The position numbers were made by a program, and so were the translations under genes. Below, piece by piece: positions 60,008 through 64,000 of a DNA stretch of 64,000 nt; within the stretch, counting starts at the first letter, position 1; each line of letters begins with the position of its first letter. Where the stretch lies: NCBI GenBank assembly GCA_937899715.1, contig CALCNX010000091.1, positions 28,912 through 92,911 on the forward strand. The letters are read 5' to 3'. The DNA comes from an uncultured bacterium (GTDB lineage: Bacteria > Bacteroidota > Ignavibacteria > Kapaibacteriales > UBA4661). Below the pieces are notes generated by a model. The model was not told where the DNA came from, made no database searches, and saw only the letters and a list, made by a program, of their open reading frames with translations.

Positions 60008-62173
60008 ATGACCACCACGACAATTATGTCGGAAGAGGCGCAAGTGCTTGCGTCGCTGAATATCGCTTTTTCATCGGTAACGACGCGCGAGGAGTTGATT
60101 ACGGTGCTCGTGAAACATCTGAAACCAATCTTTCGCTTTGATGTGGCGCTCTTGGGAATGCTGGAGCCGGATGGCGAGCGTATTCGCCTCTTTGCGCATG
60201 TTTTTCTGCCGGAGATGCTGGGCGATGATTTTTTTCAACGTTTCCTTCGTCGCACGGTGAAGGTAGCAGATACGCCATTCGAGGCGCTCTTGAGCTTCCG
60301 CGAACCTTTCCTGACCACGCCCGAATTTGTGGAGCAGTATTACAATTTTCGCCCCTTCAAGATGCTGCGTGCAGTTGGCGGGATTCGACACGTCATGGCA
60401 GCTCCGCTCTGGTGCGGGCGTGAGGCAGTAGGCTTTCTGAATCTTGCTTCCAGAAACGAACAGAACTTTCAAGCGCGTGATGCTGCACTGTTCAAAGCAT
60501 TCACCGATCACGCTGCTCTTGCCGTCCGAGCAGTCTTTGCGAATGAAAAACTACGAACGGGAGAGCGTGAACTATCGCTCCAACGCGCTCTTCAAGCTGC
60601 ATTGTTGACTGCTGCTTCTGCCGAAGAATTTGCTGCCGCCCTTGCGCAAACCCTCGAAACAGCCATTCCGTGCTCCTTTGTGCATCTTGAAATGCGTTCC
60701 CTGCAAAGTGAACAATTAACCGTGATGCTCAGTAAAGACACTGGCGGCGCATGGCAGAAGGTCACACTTCTGCACAATGCAAGTGATGGCGGTAATGACG
60801 ATGAATTAGAAAACCTCGATACAGACTGGCGTTCGAGAAAAAGTAATTTGCAATTGGGAGAAGAATTTACTGCCTTTTGTCAGAGGAACAGCCTTGCTCG
60901 TCGGATGCGTGACACCTTCGGGTTAGAGTCATTTGTGGAAATTTCCCTTGCGTTGCCTGATGGCGAACAAGGTTTGGTAAGGCTTGCCGAGCGACAGCCC
61001 TACGGTTTTTCCGAACAAGACGAGGAGTTACTGGAACGCCTCCAACCACACATTGCGCTTGCTTGGATGAGCGTGAAGGCGCGTTTGGAGCTAGGACGCA
61101 TTTCGACACAGGTTTCTTTTGCCAATGCTGTGGACGCGCCTACTGCTCCTGCTGCAATTCTCTTTCCTACTTCAAGTTCTGAAGTGGCATTGCAGGAACT
61201 TTTGCCGGGCGTTATCGGCACAAGTTCGGCGCTTCGGAATACGGCGCTTGCCGTTCGGCAAGTTGCACCCACAAGCGCCACTGTTCTCTTGGAAGGTGAG
61301 ACCGGTACTGGCAAAGAGCGCATTGCGCGGGCAATCCATGCGCTTTCTCCACGCGCCTTAAAGCCTTTTGTGGCTCTGAACTGTGCTGCGCTTCCGGCAA
61401 ATCTGGTGGAATCGGAACTATTCGGGCATGAAAAAGGAGCATTCACGGGCGCAACAGAGCGGCGCATTGGCAAATTTGAGGCAGCATCGGGCGGTACAAT
61501 TTTTCTGGATGAAATCGGCGAGCTTCCGCCGGACGTGCAAGCGAAATTGCTTAGGACGCTTCAAGAACGTGAATTGGAGCGGGTTGGCGGAAAAGAAACC
61601 ATCCGGTTGGATGTGCGTGTTATCGCGGCAACAAATCGCAGTCTTGCGGTGGAATCCTCGCAGGGGCGCTTCAGGGCGGATTTGTACTATCGGCTAAATG
61701 TTTTCCCGATAGTTATTGCGCCGCTCAGAGAGCGACGAGACGATATTCCGCTTCTTGTGCAGCATTTTGTGAAACGCTTTGGGGAGCGTCTGGGGAAACA
61801 GTTCGGCAGCGTAGAAGCAGCATCTATGCGAGCATTGACGAACAATGTGTGGCAAGGTAACATCCGCGAGCTGGAAAACACATTGGAGCGGGCAGCGATT
61901 CTCTCCGAACCGCCTGTGCTGCGTGTGGAAGGATTGCTTGCAGCCGTGCCCGAAGCCAAGAATGTCCGTCAGCAGAAAGCAGAAACGCAAATGCAGCCTT
62001 TGGCAACGCTGGATGATGCCGAGCGAGAGCATATTCTGCGTGTTCTCGCGCAAACGAACTGGCGTGTGAGCGGTGAAAATGGTGCGGCAGCTATTTTGAA
62101 TATGAAAGCCACAACACTGGAATATCGTATGAAAAAACTCGGTATTCATCGCGGCATGAAAGGGGAAGCATAA
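60008..62173 (+). CDS. Sigma-54-dependent transcriptional activator with GAF sensor (FhlA/NorR-like)
   Basis: 721 residues from the ATG at 60008; a frame from 59882 would run through the operators and is rejected. Domains: an N-terminal GAF (about 15-165) and a second GAF-like segment (about 190-345), the AAA+ domain (about 395-640) and a Fis-type helix-turn-helix (about 672-720: AEREHILRVLAQTNWRVSG, AAAILNMKATTLEYRMKKLG). Walker A is GETGTGKE at 430, and the sigma-54-contacting GAFTGA starts at 477. Walker B is TIFLDEIGE. It hydrolyses ATP to open sigma-54 promoters after binding a small-molecule signal. It probably controls the divergent monooxygenase and perhaps alkB, which converges with it 16 bp after its stop. 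Confidence 0.93.
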   Translation: MTTTTIMSEEAQVLASLNIAFSSVTTREELITVLVKHLKPIFRFDVALLGMLEPDGERIRLFAHVFLPEMLGDDFFQRFLRRTVKVADTPFEALLSFREPFLTTPEFVEQYYNFRPFKMLRAVGGIRHVMAAPLWCGREAVGFLNLASRNEQNFQARDAALFKAFTDHAALAVRAVFANEKLRTGERELSLQRALQAALLTAASAEEFAAALAQTLETAIPCSFVHLEMRSLQSEQLTVMLSKDTGGAWQKVTLLHNASDGGNDDELENLDTDWRSRKSNLQLGEEFTAFCQRNSLARRMRDTFGLESFVEISLALPDGEQGLVRLAERQPYGFSEQDEELLERLQPHIALAWMSVKARLELGRISTQVSFANAVDAPTAPAAILFPTSSSEVALQELLPGVIGTSSALRNTALAVRQVAPTSATVLLEGETGTGKERIARAIHALSPRALKPFVALNCAALPANLVESELFGHEKGAFTGATERRIGKFEAASGGTIFLDEIGELPPDVQAKLLRTLQERELERVGGKETIRLDVRVIAATNRSLAVESSQGRFRADLYYRLNVFPIVIAPLRERRDDIPLLVQHFVKRFGERLGKQFGSVEAASMRALTNNVWQGNIRELENTLERAAILSEPPVLRVEGLLAAVPEAKNVRQQKAETQMQPLATLDDAEREHILRVLAQTNWRVSGENGAAAILNMKATTLEYRMKKLGIHRGMKGEA

Positions 62174-62188
62174 AATTATTTTTAATTT

Positions 62189-63262
62189 TTAGTCGCTTTG
62201 TGCCAAACGCCGCTCGTGCTCGTCCACACGCGGATTCATGATGCGAAAAAAGAGCGGCGGCACAAGCGACATCAGCATCATGCCCGGATAACCCGTCGGC
62301 ATTTGCGGGGATTCATCGAAGACGCGCAGGGACTGGTAGCGGCGAATGGGGTTGATGTGGTGGTCGGCGTGGCGTTGCAGTTTGATGAGAAGCATATTCG
62401 TTAGTGCTTCGCGTGCCTCCCACGAATGTGCTGCGGTAACGTTTTCGTAGCGCCCGTTCGGGAGTTTGCGTCGCATCAAGCCGTAATGCTCCACGTAATT
62501 TATCATTTCCAGTTCTTGAATGGCGATTGCACTTTGGAAGGCGAAAAATGCTACTGCCAACCATCCGAACGCAATCCCCAATGCGGCAGCAAAGGCAACG
62601 GGCAACAAGACAAACCACAGCATTTGATTCCGCCAGTGCAGTGTGGGGATGTTCCGCTTGTGCAGGCGTGAAGTCTCCAGTTGCCATGCGCTTTTCCAAC
62701 TCCCAATAACGGTGCGTGGGAAAAACGCATAAAACGACTCGTTCCGCCGTGCCGAAGCAGGGTCTTCGGGGGTAGCGATGCGGACGTGATGCCCGCGAAT
62801 ATGCTCAATGAAAAAGTGCATATAGGAAACGCTCATCAGCAGTGCTTTGCCGCAAAACTGCTCGAACTTTGTGGGCTTGTGCAAGAGTTCGTGTGCGAAG
62901 TTAATGCCGTTCCCGTTCACGATGCCGATAGATAGTGCCAATCCCAGCATTTCCCACCACTGCATAGTACCCAAACCAATGCACCACGCGCCCCAGACTA
63001 CGATGGAAAGCTGCACCACCGCGTACATTACCGTTACGAGGCGAAAGCTGACGCGGTGATCGAGTTCTTCGTAGTCTTCGGGGGAATAATTGCGACTGTC
63101 GCGCCCGAAGGCAACATCCAGAAGCGGCACAAACACAAACACCACCAGTGGCGTAAGGAAATTCCACGCACCGCCGAGCATATAACCCGCAATAATGCAG
63201 ACGTGGAAGAGAAAAACGCTGAAGTAGGGAAGGACGCTCATAACGAAATGTGATAACAGCAT
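62189..63262 (-). CDS. alkB: AlkB-type integral-membrane alkane 1-monooxygenase
   Basis: 357 residues with six or so membrane helices. The di-iron histidine boxes of AlkB are complete: HELLHK (124-129), EHIRGHH (153-159) and LQRHADHHINP (295-305), and the characteristic NYVEHYGL is at 255-262. The family oxidises terminal C-H bonds of medium- to long-chain alkanes or of related fatty compounds. It needs rubredoxin and rubredoxin reductase, which are not seen here. The ATG at 63262 is used; a second ATG at 63241 is possible. It converges with the sigma-54 activator. Some AlkB relatives act on other lipids, so substrate is not certain. Confidence 0.92.
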   Translation of the reverse strand: MLLSHFVMSVLPYFSVFLFHVCIIAGYMLGGAWNFLTPLVVFVFVPLLDVAFGRDSRNYSPEDYEELDHRVSFRLVTVMYAVVQLSIVVWGAWCIGLGTMQWWEMLGLALSIGIVNGNGINFAHELLHKPTKFEQFCGKALLMSVSYMHFFIEHIRGHHVRIATPEDPASARRNESFYAFFPRTVIGSWKSAWQLETSRLHKRNIPTLHWRNQMLWFVLLPVAFAAALGIAFGWLAVAFFAFQSAIAIQELEMINYVEHYGLMRRKLPNGRYENVTAAHSWEAREALTNMLLIKLQRHADHHINPIRRYQSLRVFDESPQMPTGYPGMMLMSLVPPLFFRIMNPRVDEHERRLAQSD

Positions 63263-63347
63263 GAAAATTTATTGAGCTGATACTGCTTCAGAAATGAAGA
63301 TGAATTTGGAAAGGTATAAAGTCGCTGAGTAGAGATTATTTATTACT

Positions 63348-63743
63348 TCACCACAGCGCCGTCTTCCTATTTACTTTCCACCACAGCAGCGCCAATACAT
63401 ACAGCGAAATAAAAGTAAACTGGATAACAACATCATAATACGGATTGCCTATGAGCCAATCCTTGCCTATCTGCATAATGCCCAATAAACAAAAAATACT
63501 ATGGCGAACAATCATGATAATGGAAAGTATTGCTTGCGATTGCTCATTCATTACCATACCGGCAAAGCAAATTATTCCCAATAGAATATAGAAAACAGAC
63601 GTATATTCCAGCAATACAAGTGTCAGTGGCTTGGAGACTACATCAATACGGAAAAGCGTACCGAATGTTTGCTCTGGGAAAAGGTATGAAAATACCCCGA
63701 AAAGCGAGCCGATAAGCCCGTCTGTTAGGAGGAGTATTCTCAT
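63348..63743 (-). CDS. Small integral-membrane protein of unknown function
   Basis: 131 residues from the ATG at 63743 (MRILLLTDGLIGSLFGVF); the ATG at 63758 would add five. About four hydrophobic segments are seen: residues about 3-20, 43-65, 70-88 and 107-125, with polar loops (FPEQTFGTLFRID). No named family is recognised. It lies 86 bp upstream of alkB on the same strand, so it could share a transcript with it, but nothing in its sequence suggests a link with hydrocarbon oxidation. Confidence 0.65.
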   Translation of the reverse strand: MRILLLTDGLIGSLFGVFSYLFPEQTFGTLFRIDVVSKPLTLVLLEYTSVFYILLGIICFAGMVMNEQSQAILSIIMIVRHSIFCLLGIMQIGKDWLIGNPYYDVVIQFTFISLYVLALLWWKVNRKTALW

Positions 63744-63758
63744 TGATATTCTTGTCAT

Positions 63759-64000
63759 ATATTTTGTTTAAAGCGAGCGTAGAATTTCTTTTGCAATAAT
63801 TTAACAAGAAAGCATGAAATAGCTGGATTGATTAGTGCGGTCAACTGCTTAGATACATTTTTTCTCGTGAAGCAGTATTGAGCATTTTCTAGTATTTAAT
63901 TTGGCGTTAAAGCGCTAGAATATCAGGACTTATACAGTTGAGTATCGAGTGTGTAAATTGTTTTGTGTAAATGGAAATTATATCCAACTTCCATATTTAC
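63759..64000. other. AT-rich intergenic DNA to the window edge
   Basis: No gene, repeat or terminator is evident in these 242 bases; the next gene lies beyond the window. Confidence 0.6.

Overview
This window looks like a contig interior from a Gram-negative bacterium of the Bacteroidota/Chlorobiota (FCB) group. Three signs support this. Three proteins end in type IX secretion system (T9SS) type A sorting domains. There are two SusC/SusD pairs plus another TonB-dependent receptor. Several promoters fit the Bacteroidota pattern TTTG-N19-TAnnTTTG (32922, 51647, and near-consensus at 47160). I cannot fix the lineage further. The gene content (glycolate/lactate-type oxidase, AlkB, flavin monooxygenase, MsrA) suggests an aerobic or microaerobic heterotroph. 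I saw no tRNA, rRNA, CRISPR array, insertion sequence or prophage.

Layout. 1-8.2 kb: the 3' part of a large secreted T9SS protein with a probable papain-like domain; an OmpA/beta-propeller protein in operon with an orphan ABC ATPase; two small conserved or unknown genes; comF. 8.3-16.5 kb: a co-directional run of nupC, rsmD, xth, an LptF/LptG-type permease, a small repeat protein, a secreted serine hydrolase with a T9SS tail and a transglutaminase-like protein. Two inverted-repeat elements lie in the gaps. 16.5-24 kb, minus strand: a very large two-component-propeller/chemotaxis-receptor hybrid, an S41 protease and a TonB receptor. 24-27.2 kb: an FMN hydroxy-acid oxidase and DNA primase. 27.5-32.8 kb: SusC-SusD-lipoprotein operon. 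33-40 kb: a PpiD-like foldase, thioredoxin reductase, Uma2 nuclease-fold protein, oligopeptidase B and MsrA. 40-44.3 kb, minus strand: xdhC-umuD-modA-ackA-gamma-glutamylcyclotransferase. 44.5-51.5 kb: a FAD oxidoreductase, glyA and a second SusC/SusD pair. 51.55-52.4 kb: an 850-bp non-coding stretch with a promoter, a hexanucleotide microsatellite, strong hairpins and helically phased repeats. 52.4-58 kb: a 1856-residue secreted protein with 12 IPT/TIG domains. 58-63.3 kb: a flavin monooxygenase, a divergent sigma-54 activator with tandem palindromic sites between them, and an AlkB-type alkane hydroxylase.

How the genes fit together. Most of the window is cell-envelope and nutrient-acquisition biology: T9SS-exported proteins, TonB/SusCD uptake, OmpA anchoring, periplasmic folding and repair (PpiD, MsrA lipoprotein, thioredoxin reductase) and peptide degradation. 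Housekeeping genes (dnaG, rsmD, glyA, xth, ackA) are interspersed. The most unusual items are the propeller-chemoreceptor fusion, the monooxygenase/activator/alkB block with its TTCCC-N8-GGGAA operators, and the structured leader upstream of the giant TIG protein.
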